Positions 45,896 through 55,285 of a DNA stretch of 64,000 nucleotides are shown piece by piece; within the stretch, counting starts at the first letter, position 1; each line of letters begins with the position of its first letter. A program made the translations under genes and the position numbers. This stretch comes from Oceanospirillum sp048268485 (lineage in GTDB: Bacteria > Pseudomonadota > Gammaproteobacteria > Pseudomonadales > Halomonadaceae), in contig JBLWVL010000015.1 of assembly GCA_048268485.1 (NCBI GenBank), positions 1 through 64,000 on the forward strand, in the 5' to 3' direction. The notes under the pieces were generated by a model. It had not been told where the DNA came from and made no database searches. It saw only the letters and a list, made by a program, of their open reading frames with translations.

Positions 45896-46992
45896 TCATG
45901 GCAACGGATTACCAGCTTACCGGCCCATTTTTTGCTGATAAAATCCTTCTGTGCCTGATGTAATTTATCAAGAGAGTAGACCTTAGCAACCTGAGGTCTT
46001 ATCTCCCCTTGTTCGATATAGCGGATCAGATTTTCAAAAACCTGACGTGGCTGCCAGGTTGACCCCAACAGAGACAGGTCTTTCAGGTATAGCGTTCTCA
46101 CATCCAGCTCAACCAGAGGCCCTGCAATAGCACCGGATACCACGTAGCGCCCGCCCCGGACCAATACATCCAAAAGCTGGGGCCATTGGCTGCCTGCGAC
46201 CAGATCTACAACGACATCTGTACTCTCTGCCTCTAATTCAGTCTGCAGCGACTGACCACGATATATAATCAGATCCGCACCAAGCTCGCGTACCACCTCT
46301 GATTTACTCTCAGAGCAAATCGCAATCACCTTTGCCCCTCGCCGCTTAGCTAGCTGAATAGCCGCAGACCCAACACCGCCCGAAGCCCCGGTTATCAGAA
46401 CCCGTTCACCGGCTTTCAGATCAGCCCGATCCAGCATCCCCTCTGCAGTGGAGTAAGCACAGGGAAAGGATGCCAGTTCCTCATCCGTCAATGTGCTTTC
46501 AACCGCAAAAACTTCATGGACCGGGGCTACAGCATATTCTGCAAAACCACCATCATACTCTGAACCAAAAGTCACCAGCTCATACGGCTCTGAAGTTACA
46601 GAGGGAGTGTGCATAGGTCTGACTAAAACACGCCTGCCAATAAAGTGTTTACCAACAGTATCCCCTGCTGCAACCACTGTTCCACAACAGTCCGCCCCCT
46701 GAATAAGAGGGAAAACCAGTGGCTTCCCCGACCAGGAAGCATCCTTCTGATCCAAGGATTCAAAACCCGTTTCTGAGCCCTGATCAGTAGCATCACGAAT
46801 ACTCTTTGAATACCAGCCAATCCGGGTGTTGATATCCGTATTGTTAACAGCACTGGCCCCAACCCGAATCAGAACCTGCCCGGCTTTAGGGCGAGGCACA
46901 GGCAGATCCTGCCGGTACTCCAGCACTTCTGTACCACCGTGACCCGTTAACACAACACCCGACATAGCATCCGGGATGAGATAGGTTTGCAT
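45892..46992 (-). CDS. Medium-chain dehydrogenase/quinone oxidoreductase-like
   Basis: A 366-residue MDR enzyme. It has the GroES-like N-terminus (GQVLIRVGASAVNNTDINTR), the Rossmann motif VLITGASGGVGSAAIQLAK, and EYAVAP. The structural-zinc Cys cluster is not present, so it is closer to NADPH:quinone oxidoreductases than to zinc alcohol dehydrogenases. It is divergent from a LysR gene (152 bp apart). Confidence 0.9.
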   Translation of the reverse strand: MQTYLIPDAMSGVVLTGHGGTEVLEYRQDLPVPRPKAGQVLIRVGASAVNNTDINTRIGWYSKSIRDATDQGSETGFESLDQKDASWSGKPLVFPLIQGADCCGTVVAAGDTVGKHFIGRRVLVRPMHTPSVTSEPYELVTFGSEYDGGFAEYAVAPVHEVFAVESTLTDEELASFPCAYSTAEGMLDRADLKAGERVLITGASGGVGSAAIQLAKRRGAKVIAICSESKSEVVRELGADLIIYRGQSLQTELEAESTDVVVDLVAGSQWPQLLDVLVRGGRYVVSGAIAGPLVELDVRTLYLKDLSLLGSTWQPRQVFENLIRYIEQGEIRPQVAKVYSLDKLHQAQKDFISKKWAGKLVIRCHD

Positions 46993-47144
46993 AGGAATTT
47001 ACCCATATTTATTGATTAAACATACGCACTTAACGCTTTAAATCAGGATAAAAAAACGCAATAATTCAATCAATCGAATACATTTGCACCAGTTATTTAT
47101 AAAAACTAAATCATGGACACAAAAAGCCTCTGGAGCGCTTAAGG

Positions 47145-48035
47145 GTGAAACCAATACTGGATCTCGAACTACTCAACACATTTACAGTAGTCGTTGAAGA
47201 AGGCGGTTTAAAAGGGGCTGCAAAAAAACTCTTCCGATCTCAGGGAGCGATTAGCATGCAGTTAAAGCGGCTCGAAGAGCAGCTCGATGTCTGTCTGATG
47301 CAGCGAAACAATCAGGGCATTAAACTCACAGCCCGTGGCCGTGCACTGCTTAGCTATGCGGAACAATTTCTACGCCTGAACAATGAAGTCTTCAACGCCC
47401 TGAGTGACACGCCTTTAAGGGGTGCCATACACTTTGGAGTACCCACTGATTATGCTCAGGCTCTGGTGCAGTTCTTCATTCCCCAGATAAAACGCTCCTT
47501 TCCCGAGCTGAATATAAAGGTCTCCTGTACCCGCAGTCGTCAGCTCAGAGAGATGATCCGGCGCGGTGATCTGGATATGGCTATTGTGACAGCCGAAGCG
47601 GAGCTTAATGAGGAAACCCTCTGGACTGAGAGGCTTATTTGGGCGGGCACCACCGACCTGATCCAGAAGTTACATTCCTCCTCTCACCAGGAATGTGCCC
47701 CTCTGCCAATCGCCTTCTTTGAAGGTAACTGTGTTTTAAATGAACTTTGTCTGAAAGATCTAAACGCATCGGATAGGGACTATATTACCGTTATGACCAG
47801 CCCGGAACTGGGAAACCTGGTTGCGGCAGTCACCAGCGGTTTCGCTGTTGCCCTGCTGCCTGAATCCAGTCTTTCCGGTCACGACACAAGAGATATTCAA
47901 TCTGTCACGGGCTTACCTCAAAACCGCGTATTAAGTATGAATCTGATACACACTGCCCGGCTTGATCATCATTTCCTTGAACCGTTACGCCAGAGCATTC
48001 ATTCCGCAGTCAAATTAATGCTCACACGGGCATAA
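47145..48035 (+). CDS. LysR-family regulator
   Basis: A 296-residue LysR protein with GTG start. HTH: EEGGLKGAAKKLFRSQGAIS and LMQRNNQGIKLTARGRALL. Ligand domain: LRGAIHFGVPTDYAQALVQF. It is divergent from the MDR gene and probably its regulator. Confidence 0.92.
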   Translation: MKPILDLELLNTFTVVVEEGGLKGAAKKLFRSQGAISMQLKRLEEQLDVCLMQRNNQGIKLTARGRALLSYAEQFLRLNNEVFNALSDTPLRGAIHFGVPTDYAQALVQFFIPQIKRSFPELNIKVSCTRSRQLREMIRRGDLDMAIVTAEAELNEETLWTERLIWAGTTDLIQKLHSSSHQECAPLPIAFFEGNCVLNELCLKDLNASDRDYITVMTSPELGNLVAAVTSGFAVALLPESSLSGHDTRDIQSVTGLPQNRVLSMNLIHTARLDHHFLEPLRQSIHSAVKLMLTRA

Positions 48036-48211
48036 TTTGCCTCTCTGATGTTTTATGCCCACCCATCGACTACAGCCTGACTGAGCAAGGCTCTTTCTGC
48101 AGAACATCCCGTCACCTGACACATTTTAATAGCGAGTCATTCATCACAAAAAATTATATGCAATCTGAATATTACTTTACTTATTAATCAGCTCGGCCCA
48201 ATAATAACGTT

Positions 48212-49567
48212 ATGATCGCCTCAGGATTTATCCATCATAAACGCTCGACCATACTTGCTTCACTGCTCTACTGGGCATGTGCCATTTTTTTACTGCTGAG
48301 TTTTGCCGATAACCGCAGTGAATACCTGAAATCTCAGCAAGAAGAGAGCATTCACCGAGAGGTTGCGTTAGTACGCTCCAAGCTGGAAGCAAAAATTTTT
48401 GAACATATCTACAAAGCGGAAAGTCTGGCCACAGTTATCACCATAGACCCTGATTTTGCGCTCCAACGCTGGGATCAGATCGCCAAAAAACTGCTGCAAC
48501 AAACGCCTTATGTACGCAACATAGGCGCAGCCCCAGACAATGTCATGCGCTATGTTTACCCTCTTAAAGGCAACGAGAAAGCCCTCGGCTTTGATTTTAG
48601 GACTAACCCCAAACAATATGCATCTGTTCTGAAGGCTAAATCATTAGGTAGTGTTTATCTGGATGGTCCTTTGGAGCTGGTTCAGGGTGGACAGGCGGTA
48701 ATTGCCCGCTTTCCCATTTTTCGGGATTATCCGCTAAATAATGACTACTGGGGAGGTGTCAGCATAGTACTTGATTATGGCAAACTGCTGGCCGATACAG
48801 GTATCTATGCTTTGAATAACGTCAGTGTCGCGATACAGAGACCATACCCGAAAAGCCCGGAACCCATTACCTTCTTCGGTGAGGCTGAAGTTTTCAACCA
48901 AGCCGATCTGATCTTACCGATTCATCTGCCTAATACAGAATGGGTATTAGCAGCCCGGTTTACACATTTATCACCGGACTTGAGCCTGGTGTACCTTTTG
49001 GGTTTAGGAGGCTTTTCATTACTTTATATTTCCCTGCTGTCGCTGGTTAGAGCCTATCGCATATCCCATAATGCGTCGCTGCAGGATGAACTGACGCGGC
49101 TGCCAAACCGACGCTTTATCATTTCATACCTTGAAAAAATCACCTCAGACAAATCTGCAGAAAACTTCACTCTGCTCAATATCGACTTAAACGACTTTAA
49201 AGCGGTCAACGATAATATGGGCCACCACACCGGAGATCTTTTGCTGCAGCATATCGCCCATTACCTGCGCAAGGCCGTCCGCAAGCAGGATGTGGTGGCA
49301 CGCATCGGCGGTGATGAGTTTCTGATTGTTCTGACCTCAGTCAACCAGGAACCTGAGGCTGTCCGGCATATCGAGCGCATTAAGGAACACCTGGCCAAAC
49401 ACCCCCTTGAGTTGAGCGATAATGTTTTGGAACCTTCATTAAGCATCGGTTACGCCATCTTCAGAAGACAAAAACCCCATACTATCGAAGAACTACTGAA
49501 TATTGCCGACCGCCATATGTACCAGAACAAACAGGCGAACAAAGCCGGTCATCCCCTAAACGCCTGA
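48212..49567 (+). CDS. CHASE-domain diguanylate cyclase
   Basis: A 451-residue inner-membrane protein: one membrane segment at about 12-30, a periplasmic CHASE-like sensor (about 35-255; RNIGAAPDNVMRYVYPLKGN and GPLELVQGGQAVIARFP), a second membrane segment (about 262-283) and a C-terminal GGDEF domain (about 290-445). The active-site motif RIGGDEF is intact and the inhibitory site is present (RKQD, five residues before). It should make c-di-GMP with product feedback. It contrasts with the GGDEF-EAL protein at 10505, which lacks the inhibitory site. Confidence 0.94.
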   Translation: MIASGFIHHKRSTILASLLYWACAIFLLLSFADNRSEYLKSQQEESIHREVALVRSKLEAKIFEHIYKAESLATVITIDPDFALQRWDQIAKKLLQQTPYVRNIGAAPDNVMRYVYPLKGNEKALGFDFRTNPKQYASVLKAKSLGSVYLDGPLELVQGGQAVIARFPIFRDYPLNNDYWGGVSIVLDYGKLLADTGIYALNNVSVAIQRPYPKSPEPITFFGEAEVFNQADLILPIHLPNTEWVLAARFTHLSPDLSLVYLLGLGGFSLLYISLLSLVRAYRISHNASLQDELTRLPNRRFIISYLEKITSDKSAENFTLLNIDLNDFKAVNDNMGHHTGDLLLQHIAHYLRKAVRKQDVVARIGGDEFLIVLTSVNQEPEAVRHIERIKEHLAKHPLELSDNVLEPSLSIGYAIFRRQKPHTIEELLNIADRHMYQNKQANKAGHPLNA

Positions 49568-49697
49568 GTGATCCGCAACTCTCATACAGGTGTGACCAGC
49601 AGGTCTACCCGAATAAGGGCACAGACGCAGCATTCCGGTTGATTTATTGGCATGATACACAGATGCGATATACCAATAAAAAAACAAGAACAACAGG

Positions 49698-50567
49698 ATG
49701 CCGGATATGACCTCAGCGACACAGAACACACTTCAGCCTTCTCAACCCGACCAGCTTCCACAGGGCGAGCATTTTTACCTTAACACCCCTTTCGGACAAC
49801 TGTTTGCCAAACGCTGGACACCCGCCGGATCTCAGCAACCACCTGCCATGACTCCGCCCCGGGCGACCCCATTTCTGCTGCTCCACGATTCACTGGGTTC
49901 CGTGGAGCTTTGGCGGGATTTTCCTCAGCGCCTGGCGGAAGTAAGCGGCCGTGACGTTATCGCCTATGATCGCCTTGGCTTTGGTCTGTCAGACCCGGTA
50001 ACAGAACCTATTGATATCAACTTTATCGCACTGGAAGCGGAGCGCTTTATTCCACTGATTTGTGATTACTTCCAGTTGGAGCGCTTTATCGCTTTCGGTC
50101 ATAGTGTCGGTGGCTGTATGGCGGTCTATACCGCTGCACAACATCCACAGCGCTGTGAAGCGTTGATTACTGAGTCAACCCAAGCCTATGTCGAAGAGCT
50201 GACCCGTGATGGCATTCGTGATGCTGAAGAGTTGTTCCGGGAGCAGAAGCAGCTGGATCGGTTAGCCCGTTACCACGGCGAACGCACCCGCTGGGTACTG
50301 GACTCCTGGATCAATAGCTGGCTGTCACCCACCTTTGATCACTGGACTCTCGATAGCGCCCTGGCAAACGTGACCTGCCCCACCTTGGTACTGCATGGGG
50401 AGCTGGACGAATATGGCTCTGTGGCTCAACCTGAACATATCGCAACCGGCATTCAGGCAGAGGTTCAACTGGAGCTGCTGCCGGGAATACGCCACTTCCC
50501 CCACAGGGAAAGCCCGGACCTTATTCTGGATAAGGTGACCTCTTTTCTTAAGCAATCGCTGAACTAA
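49698..50567 (+). CDS. Alpha/beta hydrolase
   Basis: A 289-residue alpha/beta-fold hydrolase: oxyanion region HDSLGSVELWRDFP, nucleophile elbow GHSVGG (Ser), acid Asp in LHGELDEYG and catalytic His in GIRHFPHRESP. The first ATG (49698) is close to AACAGG; the second (49707) has AGGA at a better distance, so the true start may be three codons later. 20 bp before an M20 amidohydrolase, so probably one operon acting on an ester or amide; substrate unknown. Confidence 0.9.
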   Translation: MPDMTSATQNTLQPSQPDQLPQGEHFYLNTPFGQLFAKRWTPAGSQQPPAMTPPRATPFLLLHDSLGSVELWRDFPQRLAEVSGRDVIAYDRLGFGLSDPVTEPIDINFIALEAERFIPLICDYFQLERFIAFGHSVGGCMAVYTAAQHPQRCEALITESTQAYVEELTRDGIRDAEELFREQKQLDRLARYHGERTRWVLDSWINSWLSPTFDHWTLDSALANVTCPTLVLHGELDEYGSVAQPEHIATGIQAEVQLELLPGIRHFPHRESPDLILDKVTSFLKQSLN

Positions 50568-50587
50568 AACCACCGAAGGAGTTTTCC

Positions 50588-51751
50588 ATGCTGACCGATC
50601 AGGCCCTGATTCAATTTCGCCATACCCTGCACCAGCACCCGGAACTCTCCGATCAGGAAACAGCCACCGCGCAACGTATCAAAACCATCTTTCGCAACTT
50701 TAAACCCGATGACGTGCTGGAGAATATCGGTGGTCACGGTCTGGCGTTCTGTTTTAATGGCCAGGCATCCGGCCCCACAACCCTGATTCGCTGCGAGCTG
50801 GATGCCCTACCCATTCAGGAGATTAACGAGCTGCCCTACCGTTCGGTATGTGACGGTGTTTCCCATAAATGCGGCCATGATGGCCACATGACAATCGTCA
50901 TCGCTCTGGGCAGCTATCTGGCAGAAAACCGCCCACAAAAAGGGCGGGTTATCTGCCTGTTCCAGCCTGCCGAAGAAACCGGTGCCGGAGCTATCAATAT
51001 GGTTCGCGACAGCCAGTTCCAGCAACTGACACCGGATTACTGTTTTGCCCTGCACAACCTGCCCGGTAAACCCCTGGGCACGGTTTACTGCAAACCCGGA
51101 GCCTTTAACTGCGCATCCAGGGGGATGATTATTCGCCTGAAAGGCAAAACCTCCCACGCAGCCCACCCGGAAGATGGTATCAGCCCGGCTCTGGCCATGA
51201 GCACGATCATTCAGCAGCTGGATCAACTGCCCCAGCTGACCCAATTGCAAGAGCAGGTGACCGGCTTTAATCTCGTCACCGTGGTTTATGCTCACCTTGG
51301 CGAGATCGCCTTTGGCACCGCTCCCGGTGAAGCCACCGTAATGGCAACACTGCGTACCTCCACCAACGAAGCCATGAATCATCTGATCGAACAGGCCTCC
51401 ACTCTGGTTCAGCATCAGGCGGAACAACATAAACTCAGCTTTTCACTGGAGTGGGATGATGTTTTCCGCGCCAGCGTAAACAGCGATAACGGTTATCAGA
51501 TGGTCAAAAACGCCTGCGAAGTCACAGGTACACCACTGGTAACACCGGATGAAGGTTTCAGGTGGTCAGAGGATTTTGGCATCTTCACCGAAGTTGCCCA
51601 AGGAGCCATGTTCGCCCTCGGCGCAGGAGACACCAGCCCGCAGCTGCACAACCCGGATTATGACTTTCCGGATGAGCTTATCCCGGTGGGGTTTAAACTG
51701 TTTCGGGAGATTGTTGAAGGGATTAATGGGTTTGAAAATGCTGACCGTTAA
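50588..51751 (+). CDS. M20 family metallo-amidohydrolase (hippurate/IAA-amino-acid hydrolase type)
   Basis: A 387-residue zinc or manganese amidohydrolase: RHTLHQHPELSDQE at the N-terminus, metal-binding CGHDGHM, PAEETGAGA (catalytic Glu) and ALHNLPG, with a lid domain (KGKTSHAAHPEDGISPALAM). It removes acyl groups from N-acyl amino acids. Ribosome site GAAGGAG 7 bp upstream. Cotranscribed with the preceding hydrolase. Confidence 0.94.
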   Translation: MLTDQALIQFRHTLHQHPELSDQETATAQRIKTIFRNFKPDDVLENIGGHGLAFCFNGQASGPTTLIRCELDALPIQEINELPYRSVCDGVSHKCGHDGHMTIVIALGSYLAENRPQKGRVICLFQPAEETGAGAINMVRDSQFQQLTPDYCFALHNLPGKPLGTVYCKPGAFNCASRGMIIRLKGKTSHAAHPEDGISPALAMSTIIQQLDQLPQLTQLQEQVTGFNLVTVVYAHLGEIAFGTAPGEATVMATLRTSTNEAMNHLIEQASTLVQHQAEQHKLSFSLEWDDVFRASVNSDNGYQMVKNACEVTGTPLVTPDEGFRWSEDFGIFTEVAQGAMFALGAGDTSPQLHNPDYDFPDELIPVGFKLFREIVEGINGFENADR

Positions 51752-51895
51752 CGGCTAAAACATGTAGGGAGATATTGGATAAGGCAGTAGACAGCTACCC
51801 AGAATCAAACGCTATCCACAAACCCTCTCAGAAAAAGAGTCTGTGTATAAGTAGGTAAAAGAGGAGAGGTACTGACATTTCAGGGATCTGAAATG

Positions 51896-52007
51896 GAGAT
51901 GGCCCCGCCAGCCACACCCCGGCACACGAGTCGCTCGCTGTGGCTGCTTCCTTCCGGACCTGACCAGGTTCACGAGGTATCGTTGCGGGGGGACCGACAG
52001 GGCCACC
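51896..52007 (-). ncRNA. ffs: 4.5S signal recognition particle RNA
   Basis: The minus strand carries the hallmark SRP RNA hairpin: GGTCAGGTCCGGAAGGAAGC with the tetraloop and Ffh-binding internal loops, then CAGCC and GTGTGCCGGG. The ends pair (GGTGGCCC with GGGCCATC), giving a hairpin of about 112 bases like E. coli 4.5S RNA. With Ffh it targets nascent membrane proteins. Ends are set from pairing and may be off by a few bases. Confidence 0.97.
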
Positions 52008-52400
52008 ACAATTTTTGTTTGGCAGTATCCTGAATAATCAAGGACTTATAAGCACTTGTGCTGTACCAAACAACGGGCGTAATTCTAGCACTATCAATTA
52101 GTTAGACACAACCTTAGATTTACTCTTTTCCCTAAAGGGACATTTACACGCAGCAGGGGGCTTCCCCATTCATCCCTCTGTCCATCATTCAACCCGTCAT
52201 TTCCCAAAGAAATAATGTCGTCTGAACAATCCAGGCCACTACTTCTGCTCAGTGGCCAACGCATCTTTACGATGCGAAAGATAAGGGCTGTAAACAGTTT
52301 TACTCAAACCAAAAAGATACCCGCATTTATCAGCATTTTCCTCTTATTTAACCTTATAAACAGCGATTTTATCTTTTTTAAGCTTTGGGTGATTTTTTTG

Positions 52401-52428
52401 TTGACGCCGGATTCCACAGACATAAAAT
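52401..52428 (+). promoter_or_regulatory. Sigma70-type promoter upstream of rimB
   Basis: TTGACG (52401-52406) and TAAAAT (52423-52428) with a 16-bp spacer. Transcription would start about 120 bp upstream of the rimB ATG. Confidence 0.55.
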
Positions 52429-52556
52429 GCCGCATCTTTTTTTGCACCACCCCTGCAATAAATTCCATATACCCTTTTATGAATATTACTGGACGCACTT
52501 TCCTGAATACCTTCTAGAATCCTATTAAAAGAAGATATTCGGATTGAAGGAAAACT

Positions 52557-53021
52557 ATGACTGAAAACCCAAAACACAAACGCACACTGGGTTGGCGTGA
52601 AGCCTTATCCATCCCCTCTCTGGGTGTGGAAGAGATTATCGCCAAAGTGGACACCGGTGCACGCACATCGGCTATTCATGCTTTTTTTGTTGAACCTTTC
52701 ACAGCGACAGATGGCTGCGACTGGGTTCGTTTTGGTTTACATCCACTGCGTAAAGAGCAGCAACCTGAATTAATCGTTGAAGCCCCAGTGAAAGACCGTC
52801 GTCAGGTGAGCGATTCGGGAGGGCACACTGAAGAACGCTATGTCATTGAAGCCACGCTAAATATCGGGGATGAAGCCGTGATTGCCGAGATAACACTGAC
52901 CGACCGTGAAAGTATGGCCTATCGCATGCTTCTGGGACGTACCGCTTTGCGGGGACACTTTATCGTCGACCCGGACTTGTCCTATGCCTGCTCAACACCA
53001 CGACTGCACCCTAACGATTAA
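52557..53021 (+). CDS. rimB: RimB-like retropepsin-fold zinc/aspartic protease (ATP-dependent zinc protease family)
   Basis: A 154-residue protein. AKVDTGARTSAIHA (about 30-43) has the Asp-Thr-Gly-Ala active-site motif of the pepsin-like clan; RTALRGHFIVDPDLSYAC near the end is family-typical. In the RimABK system RimB cleaves poly-glutamate tails that RimK adds to ribosomal protein S6. It lies 63 bp before rimK, supporting this role. Confidence 0.9.
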   Translation: MTENPKHKRTLGWREALSIPSLGVEEIIAKVDTGARTSAIHAFFVEPFTATDGCDWVRFGLHPLRKEQQPELIVEAPVKDRRQVSDSGGHTEERYVIEATLNIGDEAVIAEITLTDRESMAYRMLLGRTALRGHFIVDPDLSYACSTPRLHPND

Positions 53022-53084
53022 AAGCGACAACACCTGTTACCTGAAAACCCAATCAATGGTACTCAAATTTTATAAGGAAGCCCT

Positions 53085-53990
53085 ATGAAAATCGGCATTC
53101 TATCCCGTAATGGAAAACTCTACTCCACCCGCCGCCTGGTGGAGGCCTGCATAAATCATGGTCATGATGTTAAAGTTATCGACACCCTAAAGTGCTATAT
53201 GGACATTACCTCGTCTTCTCCGGCGATTTGGTATCAGGGTGAAAAACTGGAAGGTTTTGATGCCATTATTCCGCGCATCGGTGCGTCTGTGACCCAGTAC
53301 GGTTTGTCGGTGATCCGCCAGTTTGAAATGATGGGTGCTTACACCCTGACAGAGTCTATCGCTCTGGGGCGCTCCCGGGACAAACTGCGCTCTCTGCAGC
53401 TGCTATCCCGCAAAGGTGTGGGTATGCCGAAAACCGGTTTTGCCCACAGTGTTGATAACACCAAAGAGCTGATCGATCTTGTGGGAGGCGCACCTTTGGT
53501 GATCAAGCTGACCGAAGGCACTCAGGGTAAAGGGGTTGTACTGGCGGAAACCCGTAAAGCCGCAGAAAGTGTAATTGATGCTTTCCGGGAGCTGGAAGCG
53601 GATATTCTGGTGCAGGAGTTTATCAAAGAGGCCGGCGGTTCTGATGTACGCTGTCTTGTCATCGGTAAGAAGGTTGTCGCGGCCATGGAGCGTACTGCCG
53701 CTGAGGGCGAATTCCGCTCCAACCTACACAGGGGCGGCACGGCTCAACTCACCAAACTGACACCGGATGAGCGGGCAACAGCCATCAAAGCAGCACAATG
53801 CATGGGACTGAATGTGGCCGGTGTTGACCTGCTGCGCTCTAACCGCGGCCCTCTGGTCATGGAAGTAAACTCTTCGCCGGGCCTGGAAGGTATTGAAAAC
53901 GCCACCAAGAAGGATGTTGCCAGCCTGATTATTGAGTTTATCGAACTAAACGCCAAACCTAACAGCACTAAAACCCGTGGTAAAGGGTAA
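53085..53990 (+). CDS. rimK: RimK, ribosomal protein S6 glutamate ligase
   Basis: A 301-residue ATP-grasp ligase: MKIGILSRNGKLYSTRRLVE at the start, the substrate-binding PRIGASVTQYGLSVIRQFE, glycine-rich ATP loop TEGTQGKGVV, DVRCLVIGKKVVAAMER and metal-binding MEVNSSPGLEGIE. It adds glutamate to S6 and other proteins. Ribosome site AAGGAAG 6 bp upstream. Confidence 0.95.
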   Translation: MKIGILSRNGKLYSTRRLVEACINHGHDVKVIDTLKCYMDITSSSPAIWYQGEKLEGFDAIIPRIGASVTQYGLSVIRQFEMMGAYTLTESIALGRSRDKLRSLQLLSRKGVGMPKTGFAHSVDNTKELIDLVGGAPLVIKLTEGTQGKGVVLAETRKAAESVIDAFRELEADILVQEFIKEAGGSDVRCLVIGKKVVAAMERTAAEGEFRSNLHRGGTAQLTKLTPDERATAIKAAQCMGLNVAGVDLLRSNRGPLVMEVNSSPGLEGIENATKKDVASLIIEFIELNAKPNSTKTRGKG

Positions 53991-54123
53991 TACTCATATA
54001 ACAGATGACGGATACCGCACCTGTTGAGATACTGACAAAACGGCTGGGCCTTTTGCTTTTCAAAGAGGTCAGCCCCGAGCAGACAACGGCCTCCCGAATA
54101 CCCTTCATTGGAAACCTGCATGC

Positions 54124-55188
54124 ATGAAAGCGCCCCCGTTCGAAATCAATGGTGAAACCATACAACCCGGCCAACGCCGCACACTGAAAATCCCGGTTGC
54201 GGCGATGGTTACCAATGCCGATGTTAATCTGACCATACAGATTATCCACGGCAAAAAGCCAGGGCCGGTGTTACTGATCTCAGCCGCCATCCATGGCGAC
54301 GAGATCAACGGCGTTGAAATTATCCGCCGCCTGCTGAAACTGCGCCAACTATCCAGTCTGTCCGGAACGCTGATTGTTGTTCCTATCGTAAATGTCCACG
54401 GCTTTGTCGCCCACAGCCGCTACCTGCCCGATGGCCGTGACCTGAACCGTAGTTTTCCAGGATCACCTAAAGGCTCCCTGGCCGGGCGTATGGCCTATAG
54501 CTTTATCGAGCAGGTTGTCAGTCATGCCACTCATGGTATCGATCTGCACACCGGAGCACGCCATAGAGCCAATCTGCCCCAGATCCGTTTTGATCCCAAC
54601 AATGAGACCTGCACAGAGATGGCGCGCGCCTTTGGCTTACCCGTTATTCTGCACTCCGAAAGCAAAGAGGGCACCTTTCGTAAAGCTGCAGCTGACAAAG
54701 GCATCCCGATTATTCTCTACGAGGCTGGAGAAGCCCTGCGCTTTGATGAGGTCTGCATTCGCGCCGGTATGAACGGTATCGTTAACGTGATGCGCCAGCT
54801 GGGTATGATGCGCAAAGTTCGCCGTAAGAAGGAGCCACAGGAACCCACCATTGCGCTGAACTCCATCTGGGTGCGCTCGCCAACTAGCGGTATTTTGCGA
54901 ACCCTGCTGCCGTTGGGTGCACGCACCACCAAAGGCAGCGTTATCGCCCTGGTGGCCGATCCGATGGGAGAGTTTGAGGTAGAAGTCATTGCCCCCTGTG
55001 ATGGCATCGTGATTGGCCGGGTCAACCTGCCATTGGTTCATGAAGGAGAGGCTCTGTTCCATATCGCCCGTTTTAAAGAAGATGCCAGCGATATTCTGTA
55101 CCAGGTGGAGGCATGGAATGAAGAACTGGAACCGGATACGCCGATGGAGCCACCATCTCAGCCGGAGATTGCACCGATTATTACCTGA
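54124..55188 (+). CDS. Succinylglutamate desuccinylase/aspartoacylase family protein
   Basis: A 354-residue zinc carboxypeptidase-fold protein: AAIHGDEINGVE (metal-binding His/Glu), GRDLNRSFPG, GIDLHTG (third ligand) and a C-terminal domain with a beta-barrel (VRSPTSGILRTLLPLGA). Commonly neighbour of rimB-rimK in gammaproteobacteria; role possibly in removal or processing of gamma-glutamyl products, but no function is established. ATG at 54124. Confidence 0.9.
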   Translation: MKAPPFEINGETIQPGQRRTLKIPVAAMVTNADVNLTIQIIHGKKPGPVLLISAAIHGDEINGVEIIRRLLKLRQLSSLSGTLIVVPIVNVHGFVAHSRYLPDGRDLNRSFPGSPKGSLAGRMAYSFIEQVVSHATHGIDLHTGARHRANLPQIRFDPNNETCTEMARAFGLPVILHSESKEGTFRKAAADKGIPIILYEAGEALRFDEVCIRAGMNGIVNVMRQLGMMRKVRRKKEPQEPTIALNSIWVRSPTSGILRTLLPLGARTTKGSVIALVADPMGEFEVEVIAPCDGIVIGRVNLPLVHEGEALFHIARFKEDASDILYQVEAWNEELEPDTPMEPPSQPEIAPIIT

Positions 55189-55285
55189 TACTCCCCAGTT
55201 AACGCCGGGTAAAACTAGCCTCTGGTCTGTTCGCTCTTCACGGATTATCGAACAGGCCATGCTTTTTCAGATAAGTCTCTTTCTT

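Larger units (their letters stand above)
51752..52556. other. Intergenic region carrying ffs
   Basis: About 800 bp without a protein gene. It holds the 4.5S RNA gene, a hairpin CATTTCAG-GGAT-CTGAAATG just after it (51876-51895), and the promoter of rimB. A frame of 100 codons at 52215-52517 has no ribosome site and no family and is not accepted. Confidence 0.65.

Noticed and set aside
51812..52009. Minus-strand frame of 65 codons
   Set aside because: It coincides with the 4.5S RNA gene, so it is an RNA gene read as protein.
52215..52517. 100-codon frame upstream of rimB
   Set aside because: No ribosome site, odd composition, and a good promoter for rimB lies inside it.
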